Below, piece after piece: positions 1 through 11,562 of a DNA stretch of 64,000 bases. The position numbers and the translations under genes are program-made. Below the pieces are notes generated by a model. The model made no database searches and was not told where the DNA came from. It saw only the letters and a program-made list of their open reading frames with translations. The stretch is from Echinarachnius parma. Its lineage: Eukaryota; Echinodermata; Echinoidea; Clypeasteroida; Echinarachniidae. The stretch is taken from the NCBI GenBank assembly GCA_037951105.1, contig JBAMJV010003324.1, forward strand, positions 1-64,000. Direction: 5' to 3'. The stretch's first letter is position 1; each line of letters begins with the position of its first letter.

Positions 1-650
1 GCGACATTTCCGACATAAACATCTTGTATGGATATAACATTACAAAAATATTTCATACAGATTTACACATTTCAATTGCACGCTACAATTACACGTTACA
101 AACGCACACCATGACTGGACATTACACTTTACAACTGCACATTATAAATTCACATTACAAGTGTATGTTGGAGGTGTACGTTGAGTCTGCTCGCTTTGAG
201 CACACATTACAAATACACATTACAGTTACATAGCACAAACACATTTTACAAATACACCAATGCACATTACAACTGAGCTTTACAAATACACATATACCTT
301 ACAATTATCAATATTCAATCATTCATTTTTACACTGAGGAAATCCCTCCTCGAGATTAAAAAATGAAATTAATTTATTATTTATATATTCTATTAATTAT
401 TTATATATTCATTTATTTATTTTCTCTTTCCTCCCCCTTTTCTCCCTTTTCTCTTCTTTTTTAGCCCATAACAAATTACATTACAATTACACTTTACAAT
501 TGACGTACTTCACTGTTGCACATTTACACATGGGCTCGTACTAAATTACTTAATACAAATGTACACATTACGATTGCACAAGACAATTCACATCGCAACT
601 ACACAATACAATTACCAATGTATTTTAATTTATTTTACACTGATGTAGAA
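1..650. repeat. Degenerate ACATTACAA minisatellite with T-rich middle
   Basis: Bases 1-330 and 480-640 are built from imperfect copies of a 10-14 base unit close to ACATTACAAYT. The middle (about 335-480) is AT-rich with TTTATTTA runs and a CT-rich stretch. Open frames here are low-complexity and I do not regard them as genes. Confidence 0.6.
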
Positions 651-659
651 TATTATGTA

Positions 660-1345
660 AGCAAGCGTGTTTTATACTCTACGGGCGGCTCCAACGCGCT
701 ATCTCGCATGAGCGAGTATGTTCTTAATTGGTCAATAACGGAGAAGGCCTATTGGCCGACGCACACGGGTGCTCAACCAATCAGCGGGCCGCTGGCTCGG
801 CTCGCCTGCTGGGCGGGAACAATAGCGTGCTCAACCAATCAACGGGCCGCTGGCTCGACTCGCCTGCTGGTTGGAATCAACCGGTGCGGGCCGGCTGGTC
901 GGGGAGTGTCATGGCGGCGTATCGTACGCATCCAAAATTCGGGGATATCGATCCTGTTGTCTCTGTTGAAATTATTGGGATTGAGGTGGATGTTGATAGC
1001 TTCTTTTACCCTCCGTGTGTACCAATGCCGTTCTTGGCATTATAAATATTGTATATGTACAGTATATAAGTATGTATATACATATATTAATTATCTTTTT
1101 TAATTTATACAAATTCAATTTAAGTATATAAGTTAGTTCAGCTGAAATGTATTTTGTTTGTTTAATTTACTATTTTCGGGACTAACCTCGATTCGCACTG
1201 TGCTATGTTAGCCCCTTTTGTCAATTCGTTGTACTCTATTGTTAATTCAAGATGTTTCATTAATCTGTACTATTAATATTGTACATTGTAAATATTGAAC
1301 TGATTATTATTGACAATAAATGCATTTCATTTCATTTCAGAATGG
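660..1345 (+). mobile_element. Short LINE-like element with CCAAT-rich 5' part and ATTTC tail
   Basis: A GC-rich block (about 680-930) contains a ~60-base direct duplication (about 771-827 and 830-885), each copy with CCAATCA followed by a GCTGGCTCG-rich stretch. ATGGCGGCGTATCG then opens a 45-codon frame ending at TAA near 1045. The rest is AT-rich and ends in ACAATAAATGCATTTCATTTC, a short repeat tail of the kind seen at LINE 3' ends. My inference is an internally deleted LINE whose promoter and 3' end have been joined. No reverse transcriptase is left. It could instead be an unrelated promoter-like region beside a LINE 3' end. Confidence 0.35.
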
Positions 1346-1944
1346 CCTAAAACCTGAAGAAAAAACAAAATAAATATCCAATCTAATTTTCTCTCGAATG
1401 GTTATGAAGTTCCAACAATTAGACTGTGGGCTGACTAGCAAACATGTGCCTAGTTTTCAAGTTTCGTGGTCCCCCGAGCCGCACCACTCTGTTGTATATT
1501 GTAAAATTTGTCCAACACATAAATGGGCTTGGTACGAACAGTCACGTTCACGTCACGTTCCGTCACGTTCAGGTTCTGTACCTTTTGTGAAACAGGTCAC
1601 CCAAATCTACGAAATGTAGGGTAACGTGACCCAACAATTTGTTGACCTGCTATATGCAATCTACGAAAGCGACTAATGGCAAAATAGCTGGTTCAGGGCG
1701 AAGATGTCGTATAGATTATGTGAAATGAATGAAACAAAATGTACCATTCATAGGCGTACCCATGGGGGCGGGTAGGGGAGGGGGGGTGTACCCCAAAAAT
1801 ACTGTTTTGGCTGTTTTTAATTCACTCCAAATATCTGAAGCTAACCCCCCCCCCGCTCAAAGAAATTTGGCTGACGAAATAACCCCCTCTCCTTTCCCTT
1901 TGAAAAAAAACAAAACATGTGTGCGGCCACTGCATGCTACCATT

Positions 1945-2254
1945 CAGGGATGCCACTGGGTCTCCTCCAAAAAGCCAGCGGGGTCAAGGGGCGGAGCCCC
2001 TGTCGGGGGTTCAAGGGCGAAGCCCCCTTGGAGCTGTGGAATTTTAGATATTTAACTACACAAAATGCCACAAAATTAACACTTTTACACACAATTAACT
2101 AAGGTGTCAAATTAGTTGCATTCTGGGACAACTGCAACACTACTTACTGCAAATAAAAACGGTCGCATATCGAATATCTGATTTTTTTTTTTTTTTTTTT
2201 TTTTACTACGGAAAAGCCGGAATTCCGACTTAAGCCGGAAAAGTGGCATCCCTG
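1945..2254. mobile_element. Nested MITE with CAGGGATGCCACT ends
   Basis: The 310-bp element starts CAGGGATGCCACT and ends AGTGGCATCCCTG, a 13-bp perfect terminal inverted repeat. ACCATT flanks it at 1939-1944 and 2255-2260. It is internally AT-rich with a poly-T run and has no coding content. It lies inside the larger element 1526-3798, so it is the younger insertion. Confidence 0.75.
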
Positions 2255-2782
2255 ACCATTACTCAGTGTACTAATGATGCAGCTAATGCTATTGAAACTA
2301 ATACAATGTAATGTACCAATATATAATGTACAATAAAATGTAAAATTATATACTAAAGTATCGTGTATGGTGTAAGGAAAACCGCATACACTTATCAAAG
2401 GATGATAATGTCACAGCTAGACAAATGCATGCACACCCAGACACAATGGTAGCTAGTTATACCCTCCCATACACGCAAAGTATACGTACACAAAAGACAA
2501 TAAAAACAACAACAAATGAAAGTCCCCCTTTATAAAAATAGCGAAATAATTTTAACGAATAGGTTTGAGCAAAATAACTTTCTACACGTATTGATTACTT
2601 GTGTGTGATAATAAAATTCAGTGTTGTAGCGTGGTCGGACTGATTGGGGGGCAACAAAATCACTAGCGAACCCACGATTTTTTTTCAAGGGGGGTTTTGT
2701 CTAAAAATGTGATGTTGGTCCAGGACCAGTCCCAAAATGTTGAACCTAGACCAGGACAAGTAGTTGAAAAAATCAGCGGCGA

Positions 2783-2807
2783 GGGGGGGGGGGGGGGGGG
2801 GGGGGGG
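2783..2807 (+). repeat. Long poly-G tract
   Basis: An uninterrupted run of more than 20 G just inside the larger element. It can form a G-quadruplex and is likely unstable in length. Similar runs occur near 4559, 33,512, 41,684, 42,780, 42,820 and 60,210. Confidence 0.8.
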
Positions 2808-2850
2808 TAGGCTTAGTCGTAATATTTTTTCGAAGCCTAGACCAGGACCG

Positions 2851-3474
2851 GTGATCTGATGCGTCGCGACGATATCGACGAGATTCGAGAGCGAGGCCGA
2901 GGCACAGTTTGACGACGCGGCGATCGAGTAAATTGCAGGCGAGGCGCCGGATATTTTCGATGATATAAAGTGAGAATGTGAGTTTAGTTTGGTATATCAT
3001 AATACTTTTCCAGCTGTTACGAGGACATGCCATATATGCCCAAGCCCAAGGCTCGACACGGCTATGGCCCAAAGCCTGGCAGGACTTCGTAATCAAGGCT
3101 ATTATATGCACTATATATCTGCCTTATCATTATTGACGGCAGCCAGTGAATTCCAGAGTGCAGTGGCAGTGCTAGCTTGCATGCTATTATGGCCGGTCTA
3201 GGCCCTAGGTAGGCCGGCTATGCAGTGGCAATCTTTGCACATGGCTCATGCAGCCATAGCCGTGTCGAGCCTTGGGCTTGGGCATATGGCAAGTCCTCGT
3301 AACAGCTAGAAAAGAATAATGATATACCAAACTATACTCACATTCTCACTTTGTATCATCGTCATCGAAAATATCTGGCGCCTAGCCTGCATTTTACTCG
3401 ATCGCCGCGTCGTCAAACTGTGCCTCGGCCTCGCTCTCGAATCTCGTCGATATCGTCGCGACGCATCAGATCAC
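2851..3474. mobile_element. Fold-back element with ~220-bp inverted arms
   Basis: The outer ends read GTGATCTGATGCGTCGCGAC inward from both sides. The arms (about 2851-3067 and 3252-3474) stay alignable for more than 200 bases, through CGACGCGGCGATCGAGTAAA and GGCTCGACACGGCTATGGC, around a spacer of about 185 bases. The arms are CpG-rich against an AT-rich background. There is no credible protein: open frames on both strands are mirror images of the same repeat. No target duplication is clear. Confidence 0.7.
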
Positions 3475-3798
3475 TTACATACAATTTTGTGTGCTCTGCG
3501 AGAAATCCCCATAGGAATTCCATCGCACAAAAAAGACAAGTTGTGTCGTGGAGAATATTCTGGATGACGTCATTACTAGTCTTAGTAACAAGCGCTTTCA
3601 CTTTTACAAATAATGATTAAACACTCACGTCACGTTTTGGTAGACGTGACGATTCGAGTTTTACCGGCATGGAAAAAGACAAATTGTTGGGTCACTTTAC
3701 CGTGACTGTTCGTAGATTTGGGTGACCTGTTTTACAAAAGGTACAGAACCGTGAACGTGACGTGAACGTGACGTGAACGTGACTGTTCGTACCAAGCC

Positions 3799-4544
3799 CA
3801 TAAATGCATTCATCTGTACCCATTTGCAAGTTGCATACTTTACAAAAGGAAATGAAAATAAATAAAATAGTCGCAGTATTTGCAAGTGAATGTTCTTGAA
3901 CAGATCAGCATGCACCCATAGATAGCTGTACTGAACATATGTGTGCACTATTAGTGCGCGCGTGTATGCGCAGTGCGCTGTGTAAATGTGGAGTTAAAAC
4001 AGTGCTGTGTGTGAGTGCACTGTTTATTGTGTTTGCACAGAATGCACTGTTTATTGTGTTTGGTTAAGATTCATGATATTTAACATGTATGCAATTTAAT
4101 TATTCATTTTGAAAATTTATGAATGTCTTTTTTGTTAGGATTGATACTATGTGATGCTATGTAGTATTCTTACTCGTGTAGAAGTCTTGTTAATTCCCAT
4201 TCACAAGAGGAAGAGGAAAAAGGAAAACAAAATCAGTGCTTGGGCGGGGATGGGGGATTCTCTTAGGCAAAAGGGGAGGGGGGGGGGGGTGGAGGGCGAG
4301 GGTAAAAGAGACGTGAGGAAATAGCATGTCTTAGTTCTTTTTATCTTTGGTATAACCTCCACTATGTTTATTTCATGGGTTATGTGAATTTAATATACAC
4401 TTGATTTGTATTTGTATTTTTTTTAAATGTAAGAATCATTTCCACTTTATCTTTCATTTAACTGTTGTATACCTTATTTATAAATAATGTGATAACATTG
4501 GACATGTTTTATTCAATTGTAAATCTTATATGCTTATTATTTGG
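3799..4544. other. Shared duplication-arm DNA without genes
   Basis: Matches about 30,030-30,520 in inverted orientation. AT-rich, with alternating GTGC/GCAC (about 3950-4020) and a G-rich run near 4275. I see no exon, promoter or RNA gene. Confidence 0.6.
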
Positions 4545-4784
4545 GGCAGTGGCGTACCGGGGGGGGGGGGGGGTAGTCGAAGAAAATTTTCGAAGCAGAG
4601 ACCAAGTATCTTCAAAATGTTCGAGACCAAGACAAGGTCAGGTCCACAATTTTCGAGGCCGAGACCAGGACCCAGTGTTTGAGAAACCTGTAAGCAGGGG
4701 GGGTGGGGGGTGGGGGGGGGTAGTCGTAGAAAATTGTCGCAGCCGAGACCGTGAATTGTCAACATTTTCGAGACGAGTTTGAAC

Positions 4785-5990
4785 ATTTTAGCAATTTAAC
4801 ATCGGAAATTGCCATTTATTTCAATATTATTGTATGGGTATATTCGTGTTATGTGTTATGATATTGCGTTTTGAAGGGAAATATATAAACACCCGAGGTT
4901 GTAGAATATTTAATATTTACGAGCAGAGCGAGCTTTAAAATTGTAGCAATTTAACATTGGAAATTGCCATTTGTTTCAATATTATTGTAGGGGTCTTTTC
5001 GTCTATGACTTATGATATGGCGTTATTAAGGGTAATATATAAACACCCGAGGTTATGACATTTTATATGTGCGACTGCGAGCGGAGCGAGCTTGAAAATT
5101 TTAGCAATTTAAAATCGGAAATTGCCATTTGTTTCAATATTATTGTATGTTTATATTCGTGTTATGTGTTATGATATTGTGTTTTGAAGGGTAACATATA
5201 AACACCCGGGTTGTAGAATATTATTTATATACGAATGCGAGCGCAGCGAGCTTGAACATTTTAGCAATTTTACATCGGAAAATTGCCATTTGTTTCAATA
5301 TTATTGTATGGGTATATTCGTGATATGTGTTATGATATTGCGTTTTGAAGGGTAATATATAAACAACCGAGGTTGTAGAATATTATATATATAGAAATGC
5401 GAGCAGAGCGAGCTTGAAAATTTTAGCAATTTTACATCGGAAAATTGCCATTCGTTTCAATATTATTTTATGGGCATATTCGTGTTATGTGTTATGATAT
5501 TGCGTTTTGAAGGGTAATATATAAACACCCGAGGTTGTAGAATATAATATATATATACGAATGCGAGTGGAGCGAGCTGGATAATTTTAGCAATTTAACA
5601 TTGGAAATTGCCATTTATTTCAATATTAGGCCATGAAAAATAAATGGTTGGATTGGCGTTACCCACCTGACCCTAAAAATACCGCCGACCCTAAAGGTTT
5701 TTTCAGATTTTTTTTTTTCTTTTTCCAATTCCGATATGTGTTATTTGTGTGTTATATGTGTGTTTTTGTTTATTTGTGCGAATCCTGAAAAAAAAAAAAA
5801 AAAAAAAAAAACCCTACCTACCTACCCTAATGTTTGGTTGCCCGTTACTCCAATCCAACAAAAACAAAAATGTTGCCTTATTGTATGGGTATATTCGTGT
5901 TATGTGTTATGATATTGCGTTTTGAAGGGTAATATATAAACACTCGAGGTTGTAGAATATTATATACGAATGCGAGCGGGCTGCGCTGCG
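4785..5990 (+). repeat. ~160-bp tandem repeat array
   Basis: Successive units begin near 4785, 4932, 5094, 5254, 5415 and 5581, with a last one after the nested MITE. Each carries AAATTGCCATTTGTTTCAAT, TATTCGTGTTATGTGTTATG and AAACACCCGAGGTTGTAGAA, and most close with GAGCGGAGCGAGC. The units differ by point changes, so the array is not freshly expanded. Confidence 0.8.
5639..5877. mobile_element. Nested MITE with TTA target duplication
   Basis: A 239-bp insertion that splits one unit of the tandem array. TTA lies on both sides (5636-5638, 5878-5880), and the uninterrupted units show the empty site. The subterminal inverted match is TTGGATTGGCGTTAC near the left end against TTGGATTGGAGTAAC near the right end. 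A poly-T run and a poly-A run face each other inside. Confidence 0.65.
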
Positions 5991-6524
5991 CTGCACGGCG
6001 GAAAAAAAAATCTACGCGTGTTGCCATTGTACTGCACACGACAGGCACCTTTCCGTATATTTCTTAATAAAGAAAAATAATAATCAAAGGTAGGGGTAGG
6101 GATGACCAGGAATTTATGGACAATTATGGACATTTGGTCTCGAGACCATTTACAATTTGGAAAGGGAGGAGGGGGGGTTCAAACCCCCCCAAAACAGTAA
6201 TTTTTGGGCCAAAGGGGGGGGGGGGGTGGGGGTTAGAACCCCCCAAACCCCACCCTGGGTACGCCTATGACTTGGAGGAATACAAATCATTAACAAAATA
6301 TTGAGTGTGTGTCTCTGTGTAATGTATATGCGTATTCCCAGTGTACTCTACATAGCCTCTCCCAATGACTTGTTACACTGCAAAAAATGCGGTGTTAAAA
6401 GTGTGTCACTAAGCAGATGTCAAGCTGCGGGTGATAAACTTGGTGTTAAATTGACACGGTTTGGTGTCAATTTAACACCAATGTTCTTTCATTCGTTTGG
6501 TGTTAGACTCTTGGTGTTAAAATG

Positions 6525-7314
6525 GTTACAGTCCGTTATTCCGAAGGTTCGTTATTCCGAAGGTTCAGTTATTCCGAAGGTTCGTTATTCCGAAGGTTCG
6601 TTATTCCGAAGGTTCGTTATTCCGAAGGTTCGTTATTCCGAAGGTTCGTTATTCCGAAGGTTCGTTATTGCGAAGGTTCGTTGATCCGAAAATAAAATCG
6701 GGTTCGTTATTCCGAAGGTTCGTTATTCCGAAGGTTCGTTATTCCGAAAGTTCGTTGATCCGAAAATAAAATCGGGTTCGTTATTCCGAAAATTAAATTG
6801 GGCTTGTTATAATACTATAGTTTGTGTTTTGTTTATTTAATTTACAGCCTGCATTAAGCATACCCCACCCCCTTTCCCTCCCTTAGCCAGACCAATCAAA
6901 CATTTAAGTTTATTGTATCTCTTTATATGAAATTATAGCATTATAACAAACCCAAATTCATTTTCGGATTAACGAACCCGATTTCATTTTAGGAATAGCG
7001 AACCTTCGGAATAACGAACCTTCGGAATAACGGACCTTCGGAATAACGAACCTTCGGAAAAACGAACCCGATTTCATTTTAGGAATAGCGAACCTTCGGA
7101 ATAACGAACCTTCGGAATAACGAACCTTCGGAATAACGAACCTTCGGAATAACGAACCTTCGGAATAATGCAACAAATGTTCGGATTAACGAACCCTATT
7201 TCATTTTCGGATTAACGAACACTCAGGTATAGGAAATTTGCGTGTTCGGAATAACGAACCTTCGGAATAACGAACCTTCGGAATAACGAACCTTCGGAAT
7301 AACGAACCGCACCC
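6525..7314. mobile_element. Insertion made of mirrored GTTATTCCGAAGGTTC minisatellites
   Basis: GTTAAAATG flanks the insertion at 6516-6524 and 7315-7323, and the right arm near 29,720 has the unoccupied site. The left half repeats GTTATTCCGAAGGTTC and the right half its complement, with variant units reading GATCCGAAAATAAAATCGG. The centre (about 6800-6955) is AT-rich and unique. The 9-bp duplication would fit a Mutator-like element, but the outermost bases match poorly, so the class is open. Confidence 0.65.
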
Positions 7315-7323
7315 GTTAAAATG

Positions 7324-8993
7324 ACACCAAGTGGTGTAATAGTTATCTCATGAAAAGAGGGTATCCACTGTGACAACACCTAATCGGTGTTAGTTTCCCC
7401 GTCAGAGAAGATCACATGATCGCAGTTCGATGATCTCATTGGTTTAACAGGTTCATGAATATTCATGAGCTAGTTTGTGCTTGCGCAAAATTATATTAAA
7501 TTTGCTCATAATCCGATTATATTGTAAAATAATTATCAAATGCATTTTTAACTTAAGTTAGTATAACTAATTATCAATGGACTCTTGTGAAACACTTTTG
7601 GGTGGAAATTTATGACTGCAATATTGTGTTAACGTCTGTGTTTAATTACTAACCACTAAAACAGATACATCATGGTCCCCTTGTTATAAGATAAACGTGT
7701 ACAGGATACGATGGATAGGAATAGGCTTAGGGCAAAGTTATATGTATAGGATATGTCATGTCATAGGTTATTAGGACTAGGAGGATATCACTACACATAG
7801 GAATAGGAATAGGGTGTTGCTTAAACAAAAAAAGGTGTAACTTATTAACACTCTCTGAAGTGTTGAAACAACACCAAGGCTAGTGTTGATATATTAATAA
7901 TTATAACACCACACCATAGCTTTGGAATTTACACTGTCACTGGTGTTAGAGGGTGTCAAATGAACACGAAATGATGTCACTCTCTGAAGTGTTGACACAA
8001 CACCGAGGCTGGTGATGATATATTTTGACCATGTGTGTCTGGTATCTTGACAACTAGTGACGGTGTTACTTCAACACCAGATGGTGTGGTCCTCTTTTGA
8101 AGCCGGCTGGTGTTAGATTTACTATCCGTGGTGTTAAATCTCTCTGAAGTGTTGCCAAGGCTGGTGTGGATATATTTTGTAGGGATAGTTGAGTTCTGGT
8201 AGAGAGAGTACAGTTTTAGTAAAACTGAATTTTAGTAACCAAAACCTGCACCATTACATTACAAACTAATAGTTATGATCAAAAGAAATTTAAACATTAC
8301 AAACGACTAAGTTAATGCCTGTTATCATTCAAAAAGAGCTGTTAAAACTAAACAGGGCGCTTTAAAAAGGGCATTTGTTTAAACCATTTTAAATAAAATT
8401 GTTTCGTTGAAATAGTGATTAGATAGAGAGATAATCAACAACTATAAAACCTATTTTGAAATTTTGTTAAAAGAGGAAGCATTTAAAAACGAATTTTATC
8501 AGCTGGTTCAAAATGATCGAATACTTGCGATGCACCACATTTATTACAAATGGTTATGTTTATGGATATTTCAGCCGTTTCTGAACCGATTTTGATCAAA
8601 TAAAGTTTATTCTGCCATTAAAATTGTATGCTCTTTTTAAATCTGACACTCAGTTTTTCCTTATCTCACAAACAATTATTTTGTGTAGCGCCCTCTCTAC
8701 CAAAACTCAACTATCCCTTTAACCATGGGTGTCTGGTATCTTGACACCAGTGACGGTGTTACTTCAACACCAGATGGTGTTAGATGGTGTTAGATTTAAC
8801 ACCCGTGGTGTTAAATCTAACACCATTCTTTTTGCAGAGTAGACGCACAGTTACAAATGTAGTCTGCTAGAGGTTTGGCTGTGTATTATGCATAGCATAG
8901 TACAGAGTGTGTAAATATCAAAATATGACAGGTTCATTCATGGAAGGGTTCTCAATATAATTCTTTGACTGAAACAGTAGGCCTACATGTAGT
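7324..8993. repeat. AACACC/GGTGTT-rich repeat region shared by both arms
   Basis: From about 6380 to 8840 (and 28,920-29,850 in the other arm) the sequence is dotted with GGTGTTA and TAACACC boxes such as TTAACACCAAGTGGTGT. A block around TGTGTCTGGTATCTTGACA is present twice in the left arm, on either side of the element 8181-8718. It looks like a decayed repetitive element or satellite; I see no gene. Confidence 0.5.
8181..8718. mobile_element. TTAA-type MITE family 1, copy 1
   Basis: Starts AGGGATAGTTGAGTTCTGGT and ends ACTCAACTATCCCT. TTAA follows at 8719-8722; the left flank has decayed to TTGT. The right arm has one TTAA at 29,033-29,036 at the empty site, which supports TTAA as the target. 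Two more copies lie at 22,782-23,352 and 43,747-44,274. TTAA targets are typical of piggyBac-type transposases. No coding capacity. Confidence 0.75.
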
Positions 8994-10731
8994 CATTCTT
9001 CGATAAGTGTATATTTTCGACCATCGTGAGATCGTGAAAATCAAAACTGTTTCTACACTTTCTTTATGTGTGTTTAATATATGTTAACATCTGTAGATTA
9101 GGGAAATATGGTTTGGCGCGATTTTTAATGGGGCTATGTAATATTTTGTGGGGTTTTATTAACATGTACACTGTTATTTGCGTCATCTCCGTCACAACAT
9201 TTTTGCACAACTAGATCGTCGCATTTTAACTGAGGAACATAATTCACTTCTTATTCAATTTTTGTTTGGAAAGAAAGGGTGACTGTGAAAAGAAAAAAAA
9301 AAACATTGGTCAACCATAATCACATTTTTTTTCTCTAGAGCCACCATTTATACTTGCCTTGCTGAATAAATAGTGAATTTTGCCAAATAGTTTTGCTTTC
9401 AATCAGTGTTATGAAATTTTCTCAGGAAATTAGGATGAAGAGAGGTACATGATTACGAGTAAATAGATCGCTAAAAATACCAATACAAATATTTTTTACC
9501 AGAGTATAATCTTTGTTGAAATTTATGCATTTCAACTCAGCGTGACGGAGATGACTGAAGCGTGACGGAAATGACTGAAGCGTGTATTTAACATGTTTAA
9601 GAATACATTATAATCACATGTTATATAATAATCTAAAATTCATGCAAACTAAGCTTTGTCATAGAATATTTGTCAATTTTGAACAACATTGTGTGTCAAT
9701 TAACTGAGTTGACAATCCAACTAAAACTCACCATCTCAGTCACAAAAGAGCCGTGACGGAGATGACGCGTGACGGAGATGACTATCAGACACATTTAAAG
9801 CGCCGATAGCTAATGGCAATGTATTTAATACAAATGAGCGATAGTGATGTATGGTTGTTCCGTGGGCACATTCATACAAATGATTAGAAATTCAATCTAA
9901 CATCTTTATCTAGCTAATATCAATCGTTCGGAGATGATAATCATCATCTCCGTCACGAAAAAAACGTGACGGAGATGATGCGTGACGGAGATGACATTCA
10001 GACACATTTAAATCGCTGATAGCTTATAGCAATGTATGCAATACAAATAAGCGATAGTGTTGTATAGTTGTTCCGCGGGCACATTCATAAAAATGATTAG
10101 AAATTCAATCTAATATCTTTATCTAGCTAATATCAAGCGTTCGGAGATGACGCTTAATAAAGGTACGGACCTGGTTTTTGACAAAGATCTCAAAAAAACA
10201 ATGTTACTTATCTATAGACCGGGGAAAAAACGTGTCTCTTCTTTCTACTACCTAGTCCCCCGACATGTTGCCACCACGATCACTCAAATTTAGCATATTT
10301 TTGTACCGTAGATGACGGACTCAAAATGCGTGACGGAGATGACGCAAAATATCGGGACACACCAAACAGATTCCTTTTTTTTTTTGGTTTTTTAATCGTT
10401 GCATGTGTGCGTATTTAATCTTGGTATTCGTAGTCAACTCATAAAATTGAATTTATTAAGGTATATTAGGACAAAAAATATGCATCTTTTTTGAAATGCT
10501 GTATTATGATATTTTTAATTGATGCCATCGGGACATGCGAGTTTGAGGGGGTGGAACATTAAAAAAAAAAAAAAAAAAGTATGAGAGTTTTCACTTTACT
10601 TTTTTTTGTATTTGTTGATTTTTTACTTACTTGTAAGTCAACACAAAGAGGTAACAAAAAAAAAACTTTAACTTTTTTTCTATGCGACACCAAAGTAGCG
10701 GGACGCAAAACTATACACTTATCGAAGAATG
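8994..10731. mobile_element. 1.74-kb inverted-repeat element rich in GTGACGGAGATGA boxes
   Basis: The ends are perfect 20-bp inverted repeats: CATTCTTCGATAAGTGTATA at 8994 and its complement ending at 10,731. The matching place in the other arm (about 28,755) is empty. Inside, GTGACGGAGATGA or its complement appears about ten times (for example near 9185, 9545, 9752, 9768, 9944, 9966, 9982 and 10,329). A block of about 220 bases starting CAGACACATTTAAA is duplicated (from about 9788 and 10,008). No transposase is seen. The target duplication is not clear. Confidence 0.7.
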
Positions 10732-10864
10732 ATGCATGAACAGAAGGAAGATCATACTTTTTGAAGCCCAAAAATGGAAAACATGTATTGATTGTTACGT
10801 GATCTGGATCAAGATATGGACGCTTATGTAATGAAAAGCATGATTATGTAGATAAAATCTTACA

Positions 10865-11506
10865 AGGACCACTTTCGCAAAACCGCTATCGGCCAAAATA
10901 GCGGAAAAGCACTATTCCGCGATTACCACGTGACACGCAGTATTGCGTCATTTTCGGTTCCACGTGTTGTGGCAATGGGAATATTTGTGCAACGACTACA
11001 TTCAATTAAATTACATTTATTTTCGCCCAATGTTCTGGACAGATCATCTAAATAGTAAATGTGTAGCATCCTTGATAATTAAACTAATGGTGTGTAGTTT
11101 GTCTAAATGATCTCGCCAGAACATTTTAAGAAAATCTTGTTCGATTATGCGGGTTCGTTTTTCAAATAAACGGTTGATTCGCGCATAGACTTACGCGACA
11201 GGTGTTTGATGCCGTATGAACTAGTACGGTGCGAAATAACGAGAGAAAAGGAGGGAGCGTGTGAGAGAGGCGTATATCTCGGCAAGATAAGAGAACGGCA
11301 ACATAAACTTAGCACACGGAAGGCGAGAATGGCGGACACAAAGCTGCATATATGTAAACAACGGCTGTACAAAATTCTATTTTGTTTCGATCAACGATAG
11401 TATCGCATGGTACTATCGCCACGATATATGCGCCATCTAGCGACATTGATTGGAGAATAGTGGGAAACCGCTATTTTCACGATAGTGGAAAAGCGAAAGT
11501 GGTCCT
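10865..11506. mobile_element. 642-bp MITE with AGGACCACTTTCGC ends
   Basis: Starts AGGACCACTTTCGC and ends GCGAAAGTGGTCCT, a 14-bp perfect terminal inverted repeat. A second, imperfect inverted layer follows (AACCGCTATCGGCC against ATAGCGG-type sequence). The other arm reads straight through the insertion point near 28,615. It sits in the intron just upstream of the first proline-rich CD225 exon. The open frames at 11,145-11,400 are MITE sequence and not host exons. Confidence 0.75.
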
Positions 11507-11562
11507 GACTGTAAAATTTGTCTTTTAAAATATTGTTATATTTTTGGTTTACCATTTAACAG

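Larger units (their letters stand above)
1526..3798. mobile_element. 2.27-kb inverted-repeat DNA transposon remnant, 8-bp target duplication
   Basis: Both ends read GGCTTGGTACGAACAGTCAC inward, and similarity continues for about 110 bases. The element is flanked by CATAAATG at 1518-1525 and 3799-3806. The other arm of the large duplication has no insertion at the matching place. An 8-bp target duplication fits hAT- or P-type transposases. No transposase frame survives; the interior is filled by the nested elements at 1945-2254 and 2851-3474 and a poly-G run. Only the ends and the duplication are seen; the superfamily is inferred. Confidence 0.75.
4545..6271. mobile_element. 1.73-kb insertion with GGCGTACC-type ends holding ~160-bp tandem repeats
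   Basis: The insertion starts GGCAGTGGCGTACC and ends GGGTACGCCTATGAC, flanked by TTGG at 4541-4544 and 6272-6275. The opposite arm keeps the empty site with one TTGG. Both ends lie next to long G/C runs. The interior (about 4785-5990) holds six to seven copies of a ~160-bp unit containing TTTAGCAATTTAACATCGGA and ending GAGCGGAGCGAGCTTG. No coding frame belongs to it. Confidence 0.75.

Noticed and set aside
6535-7310. Short regularly repeated units that could suggest a CRISPR array
   Set aside because: Units abut without unique spacers and reverse orientation half way; the host is eukaryotic and the block has a target duplication.
11145-11400. Frames on both strands just upstream of CD225 exon A, possible first exon
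   Set aside because: They lie inside the 642-bp MITE, which is absent from the other arm, so they cannot be the ancestral start exon.
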